From Ipomoea triloba (lineage: Eukaryota > Streptophyta > Magnoliopsida > Solanales > Convolvulaceae): a stretch of 64,000 nt of DNA. Positions 10,975 to 22,101 of this stretch are shown here, one piece after another (position 1 is the stretch's first letter; each line of letters begins with the position of its first letter). The notes beneath the pieces are model-generated. The model was not told the origin of the DNA and ran no database searches. It saw only the letters and a program-made list of their open reading frames with translations. The stretch is from contig NC_044922.1 of the NCBI RefSeq assembly GCF_003576645.1, forward strand, positions 8,838,927-8,902,926, given 5' to 3'. A program made the translations under genes and the position numbers.

Positions 10975-11667
10975 TCCTGGGCATCTCTACACTCTTTTTG
11001 AGCTGAGAGATTATCAGTGAACCTTAACTGGGGGTAGCTGTAGCTTATAGGCCACTGGACTAATCCTTTTTGTCCCTAAAATTTGGATGATAACTTCAAA
11101 ACTGCAATACAAGTTTGTTTGTCTATAAGGCTGAATTTTAGATAAACCCATTCTTCGTTCTACTTGCAACCCCCTTTCACTCATCTTCTCCATCGTCTGC
11201 ATATATATATAATGTTTCATTCTATCAGATTATCCGATCCTTGAGGGCCGCTAACACCTTTAATTTGGTCTTTCCCTTACCCAATCATTTGGGGGTTTAG
11301 TAACATGAGTACATAAGGTTGGGGGTGGATAAGCCTGAAATGAATTGAGAGTGAAATTAAAGCTGGTGTTATACCAAAATTCTGCAAAATGCAACCATTT
11401 AGCCAACTGTTTAGGTTTATGAAATATCATATCTCTAAGCATCTATTAACCTTTTCTGTCTACCCATTAGTTTGTGGATGATAAGAGGTCAAAAGGCTGA
11501 GTAATTATTTTTTTCTTTGACCCACTCATCATTTTAGTAGCTTAGTAACATATCTTCCACCAACTTTGGACTAACCATTGTAACAACATTCAATGAAGGT
11601 TCACAATTTTCCATTCTAGCTTGTTGATAAGGCATCTGCCAGCTTTTTTTATTATGTCCCCTTTTTG
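10975..11667 (-). pseudogene. Ty3-gypsy integrase C-terminal remnant
   Basis: The minus strand carries an HPQTNG motif near 11475, an AKWLHFAEFWYNT block near 11360-11400 and, nearer the LTR, a SPVAYKLQLPP block (about 11020-11060). All are typical of plant gypsy integrases. Stops and frame changes separate them. The segment was contiguous with 17080-17423 before the copia element at 11673 inserted. Confidence 0.8.
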
Positions 11668-11672
11668 TACCG

Positions 11673-11871
11673 TGTTATAAGGTATATTCATCACATATGG
11701 TATCCTACATATTAGGAAAGTTGGAAGCTAGGGTTTTGAGGTAGTAGTATATGGAAACTGTTACCATACCGTATGTCCTCCAAAATCATATATATAGGAT
11801 GGTGTACTATTCTCAAAACCTTGTGAGACATAGAGCTGCCAGTCAAGGTATTCTCCTAAAACCTTTGAACA
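11673..11871 (+). repeat. 5' LTR of copia element 1
   Basis: Begins TGTTATAAGG and ends CTTTGAACA. A 'catatatatag' TATA-like sequence lies near 11787. It is the promoter-bearing LTR copy and pairs with 16881-17079. Confidence 0.95.
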
Positions 11872-11884
11872 TGGAATTAGAGCC
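11872..11884 (+). other. Primer-binding site of copia element 1
   Basis: TGGAATTAGAGCC lies directly after the LTR and is a slightly altered match to the 3' end complement of initiator-Met tRNA (canonical TGGTATCAGAGC). Confidence 0.75.
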
Positions 11885-12243
11885 TTTACGATAAAAAAAT
11901 TTTTTCGCTCCGCTGTCGTCACCTCCCGTCCTGGAAGAATCGTCGGCGACCGGCGACCTCACCCGTGAAGTTCGGCGCCAATCTGCCCGGCGAATGGGCC
12001 TCACGCGCCGCCGCAAACAGCCGCCCTCCTCCGCACGCGCCGGCGCGTGCGCCTGCTCCGGCCACCGGAAAATTTTCTGGCCACCTTCTCCAAGCTCGCC
12101 TTGCTCCAGGGAACTCGGATCTGGTCTTGGTTTGACCAGTGTTGCTTCGGTTATTGCGGGTCTTCAATCAGGTTGTCTCGTACGCCCTCTGGTTATTGTT
12201 TTTTGTCTGTTTCTGATCTGTTTGGGCTCCATTTTTTGTGGGT

Positions 12244-13026
12244 ATGGCTGAGAATAAGTCGATTGTTGTTACTGATATTGTTCCTATGAATTCCAAAATC
12301 ACGGACTGTAAGCTTAATGACTCTAATTACTTAGAGTGGTCACTGGTCATTAAGCTTTATCTCACTAGTTTGGATAGAAAAGACCACCTCACTGAGACCA
12401 AAGAGGATGCTAATTGGGTGAAGGATGATGCACGTTTGCCCAAAGAGGATGCTAATTGGGTGAAGGATGATGCACGTTTGCTCTTACAAATTCGTAATTC
12501 TATAGATGAGGGTATTCTTGGGTTCTTACAAATTCGTAATTCTATAGATGAGGGTATTCTTGGGTTCGTTAGTCATTGTTCTTCTGTTAAAGAATTGATG
12601 GATTATTTGGAATACTTGTACTCTGGGAAGGGAGAATTGATGGATTATTTGGAATACTTGTACTCTGGGAAGGGGAATATCACTCGTATGTATGATGTTT
12701 GCAAGTCTGGGAAGGGGAATATCACTCGTATGTATGATGTTTGCAAGTCTGGGAAGGGGAATATCACTCGTATGTATGATGTTTGCAAGTCCTTTTACCG
12801 TGCCGAGAAGCAAAATTTGTCTCTCACTGCTTACTTTATGGAATTTAAGAAAACATATGAGGCCCTTAATAAACTCATGCCATTCACTGCTGACGTTAAA
12901 GAGCAACAAAAGCAACGTGAACAATTGGCTGTTATGAGTTTTTTGGCAGGTCTTCCTTCTGAGTTTGACACAGCTAGGTCCACAATTCTTAGTACATCTG
13001 AAATCCCTACCCTAGCTGATGTTTGA
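12244..13026 (+). pseudogene. gag of copia element 1, with in-frame tandem duplications
   Basis: A UBN2/Retrotran_gag-like capsid region begins MAENKSIVVTDIV and contains the family motif LNDSNYLEWSLVIKLYL. Four blocks are duplicated in tandem with a 42-bp (14-codon) unit, starting at 12401, 12484, 12591 and 12676 (the last in three copies). Reading continues to TGA at 13024-13026, where a one-base shift is needed to rejoin pol. An upstream ATG at 12238 adds two residues; I prefer 12244 because it has a better start context. A GC-rich leader (about 11890-12120) precedes it. Confidence 0.8.
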
Positions 13027-16000
13027 TCGCTTGATTCGATCCGAGCAGTCCAAGATACCCGAAGTTCCCATCCCACCAAATAGTGCTCTTGTTAGTCGTA
13101 ATCCTCACAATGGGAATGGTGGCAATTCCCAAGGGCACACTTCCGGTCATCCTCACAGTGGGAACGATGGATATTCCCAGGGGCGTACTTCCACCATTGT
13201 GTGTCACTATTGTCAAAAGCCAGGGCATATAAGGAGGGACTGTCGGAAGTTGCAAAAGGATCGAGGGCATATAAGGAGGGACTGTCGGAAGTTGCAAAAG
13301 GATCGTAGGCATATAAGGAGGGACTGTCGGAAGTTGCAAAAGGATCGTAGGCATATAAGGAGGGACTGTCGGAAGTTGCAAAAGGATCGTAGGGATTCTT
13401 CTGCCAATGTTGCATCTACACCTGAGGCGTCTTCAAAGACTATCATGGTCTCTGCTGATGAGTTTGCCAAGTTTTCTCAATACCAAGACTGTTTGAAGCA
13501 TTCATCCTCATCGGTCACTGCTATTGCTGACTCAGGTAATCCGACCTCTTGTCTTCTCTCATCATCATCCAAATGGGTTATAGACTCGGGTGCCACAGAC
13601 CATATGACAGGTAATTCGAGTTTATTTTCCTCCATTTCTTCTTCTCCACATAGTTCCCCTGTCACCTTAGCAGATGGGTCCACCTCCCATGTACTTGGGT
13701 CTGGCTCCATTACGCCAATCCCCACGCTCCCCTTACAGTCTGTCTTGCACCTCCCTAGTTTCTCGTTCAATTTGATTTCTGTCAGCCAGCTTACCCGTGC
13801 TTTAAACTGTTCTGTTACGTTCTTCCCTAATCATTCTCTGTTTCAGGATCTTATGACGAAGAGGGTTATTGGTGAGGGGCGTGAGTCTGGGGGTCTCTAC
13901 ATTCTTGACACCAAGAGGTCAAAGTTGGTTGCTTGTTCGGGTGCTGTCACTCTGGTAGATGCTCATTGTCGTTTGGGGCATCCTTCCCTCCCGTTGTTGA
14001 AGAAATTGTGTCCACAGTTTCATAGTTTGCCGTTTTTACATTGTGAGTCGTGTGAGTTTTCTAAGCACCGTCGTGTGCATTTGAGTCCTAGAGTTAGCAA
14101 ACGTGTGTCTACTTTGTTTGAGTTAGTACATTCAGATGTTTGGGGTCCGTGTTCTGTGACTTCTAAACTTGGCTATAAGTATTTTGTTACCTTTGTTGAT
14201 GATTTCTCTCGAATGACATGGTTATATTTAATGAAGTCTCATTCTGAATTGTTTGATGTGTTTCGTGGATTCTGTGCTGAAATTAAAACTCAATTTGGTG
14301 TTCATGTCAAAATTTTACGCAGTGACAATGCTAAAGAGTACTTCTCGTACCCCTTTTCCTCTTATATGCATGGCATGGGTATGTTGCAACAATCTTCTTG
14401 TGTTGACACACCTTCCCAAAATGGGGTAGCTGAGCACAAGAATCGGCATTTGCTTGAAACTGCAAGGGCCTTATTGTTTCAAAGGGGGTTTCCTAAGCAG
14501 TTTTGGGCTGATGCCGTTTCCACTGCATGTTTTTTAATCAATCGCATGCCCTCTGTGGTTTTGGATGGGAAAACTCCGTACCATATTCTGTGTCCATCAC
14601 AACCTTTGTTTCATATTGATCCCCGTACATTTGGTTGTGTATGTTTTGTTCGAGATGTCCGTCCTAACCTCACCAAGCTTGATCCAAAGTCTCTGAAGTG
14701 TGTGTTTCTTGGTTATTCTCGTGTGCAAAAGGGGTACATGTGTTACTCTCCAGAGCTTGGTAGGTACCTTGTTTCTATTGATGTCACTTTTCACGAGGAT
14801 GTTCTTTTCTTTCCTTCTTCTCCGGATGCCATTGGTCAGGGGGAGGATGAGGGGGATGACATCTTGATGTATACAGTCACGACATCTGTCCCTATGCCTG
14901 TTCCTACTCCTCCAGTTGTCACGACATCTGTCCCTATGCCTGTTCCTACTCCTCCAGTTTTACAAGTCTATTCTCGTCTGCCTGTTCCTACTCCTCCAGT
15001 TTTACAAGTCTATTCTCGTCGGCCTGTTCCTACTCCTCCAGTTTTACAAGTCTATTCTCGTCGCCCTCGGCCTACTCCTCCAGTTTTACAAGTCTATTCT
15101 CGTCGCCCTCGGCCTGCTGCTCCCGTTCCTGCTTTGCCTCAAGCTCCTCTTCCTGCCTCGGTACCTACTCCAATCCCTGAAACCACCTCTGAGTCAGTTG
15201 ATCCATTGTTGAATGATACCCTTCCTATTGCTATTCGAAAAGGTAAATGCAGTTGCACTTATCCTATATCCTCTTTTGCATCATATGCTCAGCTGTCCTC
15301 TGTCTCCTGTTCTTTTGTTGCTTCCCTTGATTCCGTGTCCATTCCTAAAACTGTTAAGGAAGCCTTGTCTCATCCTGGGTGGCGAACTGCTATGATTGAG
15401 GAGATGAATGCTTTGGATCACAATGATACTTGGGAGTTGGTTGCCATGCCTGCAGGTAAGAGGCCTATTGGTTGTAAGTGGGTGTTTGCTGTCAAGGTAA
15501 ATTCTGATGGGTTTGTTGCTAGATTGAAAGCTCGTCTTGTGGCTAAAGGATATGCCCAAACCTATGGGGTTGATTATTCTGACACTTTTTCTCATGTGGC
15601 TAAGCTTACTTCTGTCAGGTTACTCATTTCAATGGCGGCCATTAAAGATTGGCCACTGCATCAGCTTGATATCAAGAATGCCTTTTTGCATAGGGATCTT
15701 CATGAAGAAGTGTACATGGAGCAACCTCCTGGGTTTGTTGCTTAGGGGGAGTCTGGGAAAGTATGCCGACTTCGATGATCATTGTATGGACTGAAACAAA
15801 GCCCGCGAACATGGTTTGGAAAGTTTAGTCAAGCAGTGGAGAGCTTTTGGATGGTGAAAAGTAAATCGGATCACTCAATGTTCTACAAGTGGTCCAAAAC
15901 AGGCATAATCTGGTTAGTGGTCTATGTGGATGACATTGTCATTACAGGGAGTGACACCGAAGGAATTTCATCTCTTAAGTCATTCCTTCATAGTCAATTT

Positions 16001-16873
16001 CAGACAAAGGATTTGGGACCACTAAAGTACTTCCTGGGTATTGAAGTCATGAGGAATAAAACAGGTATATTACTGTCTCAACGAAAGTATGTACTTGACT
16101 TACTGTCTGAAACAGGGAAACTAGGGGCTAAACCATGCAATACTCCTATGATACCAAACATGCAATTGTCAAAGGAGGGGGAGTTGTTTGAAGATCCTGA
16201 GAGGTATAGGAGATTGGTTGGGAAGTTGAACTACTTGACAGTAACTCGTCCAGATATTGCATATCCAGTGAGTGTTTTGAGCCAATATATGGCATCTCCA
16301 ACTGTTGAGCATTGGGCAGCTGTAGAACACATCTTGAGTTATTTGAAGGGAGCTCCAGGACATGGAATTTTGTATAAAAATCATGGGCACACTAAGATCG
16401 AGTGTTTTACTGATGCTGATTAGGCAGGATCCAAAGAGGGTCGTAGATCAACAACTGGATATTGTGTTTTCTTTGGAGGTAATTTGGTTTCGTGGAAAAG
16501 TAAGAAACAAAATGTGGTGTCTCGTTCGGCAGAGTCTGAATATAGGGCAATGGCACAATCAACATGTGAAGTGATGTGGATAAACAACCTTCTGAGTGAG
16601 GCTGGTTTTAAAGCTCCAATCCCTACAAAAGTATGGTGTGATAACCAAGCTGCTCTGCATATTGCATCAAACCCAGTGTTTCATGAACGAACGAAGCATA
16701 TAGAGATTGACTGTCATTTTGTTCGTGAGAAGATACAACAAGGGTTAATTTCCACCGGATTTGTAAAGACTGGAGAACAACTCGGGGATCTATTCACGAA
16801 GGCCCTAACTGGGACACGAGTTAGTTATCTGTGTAACAAGTTGGGCATGATTAATATCTTTGCTCCAACTTGA
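13019..16873 (+). pseudogene. pol of copia element 1 (NC, protease, integrase, RT, RNase H)
   Basis: One reading frame covers the whole region, broken by TAG at 15743, TGA at 15776 and TAG at 16421. Order: zinc knuckle (about 13200-13245) whose second half is repeated four times at a 42-bp period; protease with intact DSGATDHM (about 13580); integrase with SDVWGP, VDDFSR and LRSDNAKE; a Pro-rich spacer with further 42-bp repeats (14876-15130); RT with YVDDIV (about 15928); and RNase H with the CDNQAA and HERTKHIEID motifs. The three nonsense codons are all explicable as C-to-T or G-to-A changes (CAG, CGA and TGG positions). Confidence 0.9.
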
Positions 16874-16880
16874 GGGGGAG
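16871..16880 (+). other. Polypurine tract of copia element 1
   Basis: TGAGGGGGAG immediately precedes the 3' LTR. It is the plus-strand priming site in reverse transcription. Confidence 0.85.
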
Positions 16881-17079
16881 TGTTATAAGGTATATTCATC
16901 ACATATGGTATCCTACATAGTAGGAAAGTTGAAAGCTAGGGTTTTGAGGTAGTAGTATATGGAAACTGTTACCATACCGTATGTCCTCCAAAATCATATA
17001 TATAGAATGGTGTACTCTCATCAAAACCTTGTGAGACATAGAGCTGCCAGTCAAGTTATTCTCCTAAAACCTTTGAACA
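16881..17079 (+). repeat. 3' LTR of copia element 1
   Basis: Pairs with 11673-11871, has the same TG...CA ends and length, and is followed by target duplication TACCG. Confidence 0.95.
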
Positions 17080-17423
17080 TACCGAATAGAATAATCCATT
17101 CTCGAATAGCTTGATAAGCCTTCTTTGTTGCATGGTTGTAGTTATCTTCTGACCTAGTAAAAATTTCAAACTTTGATGATCAATCTTTATTGTGAAGTGC
17201 TTCCCTAAGAGATAACCTAGATATTCATTTTCTATTGCATTGATGATGGATAAGTACTCTTTTTCATAAATGGACAAACCCAAATGTTTGTTGTCAAATG
17301 CTTTGTCGAAATATGCTACAGATTTCCTTTAGTGCATTATGATTTATGACTGCCCCTATTCCCTTGTGGCTTGCATCTATTTCCACAATAAATTCTTTTT
17401 TAAAGTTTGGCAGTGCCAGCAGG
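17080..17423 (-). pseudogene. Ty3-gypsy RNase H remnant
   Basis: The minus strand encodes a degenerate LPNFKKEFIVEIDAS start (about 17360-17415), LSIYEKEYLSI and a DHQSLKFLL block (about 17150-17180), the classic gypsy RT-RNase H connection. The downstream KLADALS motif lies across the copia insertion at about 11640. Several stops and frame changes are present. Confidence 0.85.
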
Positions 17424-18000
17424 TGATCCAGTGGAATTCAAACAAGAATTTTATTTTTTATCGTTCTCTGAGATGGCGTCTATGGCATGATCTTGAAAGA
17501 GAAATCTAGACACAAAAATAGAGAAATTGGCGAAAGCTAAGCAATAATTGGAATCGGGAAAATATGCAAACAAACACAAACAAATATTCAAAATAAAAAA
17601 GAAGGATTTGAGGTGATGAAACATGTGATTCTAATGTCATACCTAATGATTAAGAGGAGACAAACACAATTTCAGGTTCGAAGATCACCAATCACCAAGT
17701 CAGGGTATTACATGTCATTGTCATGATCAATGCAAGTTCAAAGAAAGGCGGGAATTGCCCAACTATCATGATGTATCAATTCCCTTAATAAAGCTCTAAA
17801 ATTCTCTACTTTCGTATAGAGGAACAAAAAGGGGCTACGAGAGGGAGTTGTGGGAATACCAATCCAACTTTTGTTGCAATTGTATTCCCTACTAGATTAG
17901 TGCTAAGAATGTTGTGTACCAAAGCTTAACACAAGAATACACAAAATCTGTCACAAACATCGAAACCCTAGACTGGGTTTTACCCCTTTTATACAATAGA

Positions 18001-18457
18001 CTAGTATTTTGTATGCGCGATGCGCGAAAATTCATGTCCAATATTAAAACATTAATAAATACAAATAAATAACTAAAATTTTTAATTCAAATTATATATA
18101 CACAAATAATATATGTATTTTATACACACATATATGATTTACCATTAATAGAAATTTAATTAAAATATAACCAACCATTAAATTGATTATATAATGATTT
18201 TAATAAAATGATAATTAAAGAATAGGAAAAAGATATGATAGATATAGGTGTATGGTAATAATGATGGAGTTAAAATTAACGGTGTTATAACTGTGTAAGG
18301 GTAGTTTTGTATAACAAGAATGTAGTAGGGACAATTTTGTATAATAACACTGAAGTGTAAAACATTTAAAGCAAAATGTATACATTTATTAGCATACAAA
18401 AAGATGGACATAAATCAAGGATATATAACCTTGATTGAGACTTATTATGTTCTTAGA
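18001..18457 (-). mobile_element. Short non-autonomous Helitron (457 bp)
   Basis: Read on the minus strand, it starts TCTAAGAACATAATAAG and ends with a CGCGCATCGCGC-type hairpin about a dozen bases before CTAG. It lies between host A and T, as Helitrons do. It is the same family as 38693-39143 in the opposite orientation. A 74-aa frame shared with that copy reflects DNA homology, not a gene. Confidence 0.85.
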
Positions 18458-19550
18458 TATTAAATATACATTAGAATCTTATATCAACCTCAACCCAAAT
18501 CCTAAATAGGACTACTTACTCATGATTTCAACAAATAAAGCAAAGACTTTTTAAAGTAAGACATCATATTCAAAGCAATAAAAGTAAAAGCAATAAACAA
18601 CTTATCTTCTATTATCTCCTTTTGAGACGGAATCTTGAAAACAAAAGAATATACCCTTTTGGATGAAAAAAAAAGTGTTTTCTTGGTCTTTCGAAATCTC
18701 ACTCTACGTTTTACTCCCTACGTTACTGTTCACTATCCTCTTGGATTCCCTATTTCAAATATGAAAATAACTAGGGTCAGTGCACGGGCGTGACGAAGCC
18801 CATATGTGGAGACAGTCACATCACGAGCGTGACAACGCTCATGACTATTGCTAAAACCACACCACTTTCTTGCTTTGCTCCATTTCGCGCACTTTCTTCT
18901 CGGGTTACTTCCAATTGATCTTCTGCTTTCTTCCCTTGTAATTTCTAGCTCCTAAATTGGTCAACTTTGCTTCAAAATGCTCCATCTTCCCTTTATTGCA
19001 TAATTGGATGAACCTACATGCAAAGACACACTAGTTAGTCCAATTCCCAATTAAACACACCATAATATGTACCAAATAGACAAAAGCATGGGGTAAAATC
19101 TATATCTATATATATATATATAATAACAGAAGTGCCTAGCAAGACTTTTCCCCCCAAAACTGGAGGGCATTTTAGTAACAACATAATTAATATAATTAAA
19201 TTAAAAAATTCTTATTTTGTTAATAATATAATTAATTAATGTATCTCCACTCCTATTAATTTCTTATCTTTTTCACCTCTATCTCTCTCTTCCTTAATTT
19301 CTATATAAACTATTGCAATATTAATATATTTTGAACATATATATTCGTTAATTTGATTCAAAAATCATTATCTTCGTTAATTTGATTCATGGTAAATTGA
19401 TTTATTGATTTAATTTAAAATGATAACAGGAGTGATTATTATTAATAATTAATTTAAAAATTTAAATTAATTATAATTGGTAAAAAAATTTAATCAATTA
19501 TGAATTATAATTTTACTTTACACAATATTATAGTTTTTTTATCATTTGTT

Positions 19551-19551
<1 letters not shown>

Positions 19552-19604
<53 letters not shown>

Positions 19605-19646
19605 TGTATGTATGTATGTATGTATGTATGTATGTATGTATGTATA
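19552..19646. repeat. (TA)n(TATG)n microsatellite
   Basis: About 24 bp of TA is followed by about 17 TATG tetranucleotides. A complementary (ACAT)n tract occurs about 0.8 kb downstream at about 20398-20440. Confidence 0.95.
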
Positions 19647-19659
19647 ATTGTACGGTATA

Positions 19660-19800
19660 TACATATATATGGATAACTATTAAGGTGGAATATTTATAAT
19701 TAATATATATATGGATAACTATTAAGGTGGAATATTTATAATTAATATAATATAATATAACTATTAAGGTGGAATATTTATAATTAATATAATATAATGT
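19660..19800. repeat. About 43-bp tandem repeat, three copies
   Basis: The sequence 'ataactattaaggtggaata' recurs three times (about 19671, 19714 and 19757) within the Helitron. Confidence 0.75.
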
Positions 19801-20224
19801 ATATATACGTTATATATATAGAAATTTATGTATATATAAGTGCATACACAAGTTATGCGTATATAAATGGATACAGTTTTATAATGATTTATATGATTTA
19901 TTAGTGATTAGTATGAATATAGATAATTATTTATATTATTTATTAGTGATTGGTATGAATATAGATTGCATATGAGTTTAGGTACATTGTAGAATATGGT
20001 CAAATGTTAGGATAATATTTACTTATTTGTACAAAAAAAAAACAATATATAGTCAATCAATAATTATTATTAATTAATTATTTTTAAAGTTTTCCAAATA
20101 AATTTATTATCTAATAAATTCTCATATCACTATATAAATCATGCAATCATTTAACCAATTTCACATCTTTCACTATATCTTAGTACTTTAGCCTCATAGT
20201 ATAGCGAAGAAAAATCTACATATA

Positions 20225-20409
20225 ATGGCCTCTATTTTTGTTGCACTAAATAATATAAACGCCTACAATATTGCGTGGGCAATAAAAGTACGATTGATTC
20301 GTCTTTACGAAGTCAAGAACAACCGATGAGCAACCTTAGCTTAGAATCTGTGCTGGAAGATGTGGAGGTATATGTTCTTGACATATATATATATATATAC
20401 ATACATACA

Positions 20410-20462
<53 letters not shown>

Positions 20463-21497
20463 CTTGAATTTGAATTCATATATATGTTCTAAACCCCTCT
20501 ACTAATTTGTTTATATTGTTTATTTAAATTTGTTTGTGCGGTTTATTTATATTTGTTTTTTTTTTGTTTCACGGCTAACTATTGTTGTTTTTGTATTATT
20601 ATTATTATTATTATTATTTGTTATTTATTATTTGGCTTTAACCATTGTTGTTTTTTGTTTGGTTTATTTGCTTTCTTTTTTAAATTTTGTATATCATTGT
20701 TACATTAATACGGAGTATTATGCTTTATTTGGATTGAAAAAATAGGCAAAATTTGGTTTTTTTGTGTGTATATTCATTCACAATTTGTATTTTATTATTA
20801 ATATATCAGGGTACCCGTATACACTTGACATTCGAACAACTACATGTTGAAAAATTCAAGTGTACGCTTAATACAGGCTGTTTATACGCAATAAATAATT
20901 TCATTGTTTCCAACAGTTCTATGCCATTCAAAACCACTCAACACAAATACATGCTCAGTTCCATGCGAGGCACAGAAGTGATTGAACATGTAGATACCAG
21001 TTTCCCAAACAATATTTATAAATTCAAGAAGTTTGGCCAACTTAAACCAGAAGATATAATTTCTTCAGAATTATTTGGTAATATTTTTTAGTATACAATA
21101 ACTTCATCTTTTAGCATATGTTATCTCATTTAATTATTTACAATTATGTATTTGTTTAAATAGATTTGATTGGCTTTATTGTATCTATGCAATCACCCTG
21201 CACTACATTAGTTTCTGGACGACAAAAAAGATTCATGGAGATTGTTATTCAAGATCATGAGTAAGTAATGTTTAAAAACTATTTTTACATATTACAATTC
21301 TATTACTTTTGTATGTTACTATATTTGAAAATAAATATTATATTTTTTATTGAACAACTTTATACAGGGGAAAAACTTTAAGATGTACTTTCTGGGACCA
21401 ATCGATTAATAAGAGTCAAGGACAATCGCTTTCTCATGTAGGCCTATTCTTGAAAAAACATGTCTTTAGTCATGGACAATTATACCAGAGGGGTTGA
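20225..21497 (+). pseudogene. RPA70-like OB-fold gene remnant in the Helitron
   Basis: Four exon-like blocks have proper splice sites: 20225-20367, 20810-21077, 21164-21260 and 21368-21497. Exon 1 starts MASIFVALNNINAYN followed by an IKVRLIRLYEV block, which resembles the first OB-fold of plant RPA1-like proteins. Exon 2 has GTRIHLTFEQLHVEKF and ends in SELF. Exons 3-4 carry a DLIGFIV...IVIQDHEGKTLRCTFWD pattern typical of the next OB-fold. Exon 1 contains a stop and a frame change, and exon 4 meets TGA at 21495, after which similarity resumes in another frame. RPA-like genes are regular passengers of plant Helitrons. Intron 1 contains the ACAT microsatellite. Confidence 0.8.
20381..20461. 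repeat. (AT)n(ACAT)n(AT)n microsatellite
   Basis: About 11 ACAT or CATA units are bracketed by AT dinucleotides inside intron 1 of the RPA-like remnant. Confidence 0.95.
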
Positions 21498-22101
21498 AAA
21501 TATTTGACAGTGAAAGCATCAGAACAACTTCAACAGCAAACATTGTATACAAGGAAGTTTTTCAAAATTTGTAAATATTCGACTTCATTCTAAAATAATA
21601 TTTTAATATTATAGTTGTTATTAAATTTATTATCTTCTTTACTTTCTAAAGAAAATTTACTACAGTACTAATGAAAATCATTATGTTTAATTTCGAGTAT
21701 TTTTAATTCCAGACTATTGTATAATTTTTTTTAATCTTTCAAACATATTTATTATACAAAAAAAAAAAATTATGGGAACAAAACTGTTTTAAATCAGGTA
21801 ATTTAAAACAACTTTAAGATACGGTTTGATTCCAATTATCTTTGCACATCTTAATGATTTTTAAAATTATTTAACTTTTTCCCATATTTATTTAAATAGT
21901 AATAAAATTACATATCGAGACATATATTATTCATACTTTTGCACTTATCTTATCATTGAACAAATATACACTAAAAAATATTACAATTATTTATTGTTTA
22001 TAATTTAACCTCTAATTATATTATTTAAATATCTAATAGAAAAATATTATCCGTGAATCGCACGGGTAAAATACTAGTATAGTAAAAAGTAAGAGTGATC
22101 A

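Larger units (their letters stand above)
11673..17079 (+). mobile_element. Ty1-copia LTR retrotransposon 1, complete but coding-defective
   Basis: Full structure is present: 199-bp LTRs (11673-11871 and 16881-17079), a primer-binding site, gag-pol, a polypurine tract, and an exact 5-bp duplication TACCG at 11668-11672 and 17080-17084. The LTRs differ at about 7 of 199 positions by eye, so the insertion is not very recent. It lies inside the RNase H end of the gypsy element. The coding region has a frameshift and three nonsense codons. It also carries seven separate tandem duplications, each with a unit of exactly 42 bp. Confidence 0.95.
19099..22077 (+). mobile_element. Helitron carrying an RPA-like gene remnant
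   Basis: The 5' end is TCTATATCTATATATAT after host A. The 3' end is 'gaatcgcacgggtaaaatactag', ending CTAG before host T at 22078. The 'tttccccccaaaactggagg' stretch close to the 5' end is also seen in the Helitron start at 40004. Rolling-circle Rep/helicase domains are absent, so it is non-autonomous. It carries a replication protein A-like gene remnant at 20225-21497. Confidence 0.85.
17424..22101 (+). mobile_element. Solo-LTR-like element carrying two Helitrons
   Basis: Begins TGATCCAGTG and ends GAGTGATCA, interrupting the gypsy polymerase between the RT C-terminus and RNase H. Flanks are GCAGG (17419-17423) and ATAGG (22102-22106), a degraded candidate target duplication. Subtracting the Helitrons at 18001-18457 and 19099-22077 leaves about 1.24 kb, close to the solo LTR at 3320-4617. 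No polymerase domain is present. Boundaries are inferred from the gypsy reading continuing on either side. Confidence 0.55.

Noticed and set aside
13019..13030. Programmed frameshift between gag and pol of copia 1
   Set aside because: Copia elements normally use one frame, no clear slippery site or downstream structure is evident, and the element carries other disabling mutations, so a random indel is likelier.
18187..18411. A 74-aa frame conserved with frames at 38737, 40883 and 42554
   Set aside because: All four lie in copies of the same short Helitron; conservation is that of the DNA element. The protein is hydrophobic, low in complexity and has no start context or domain.
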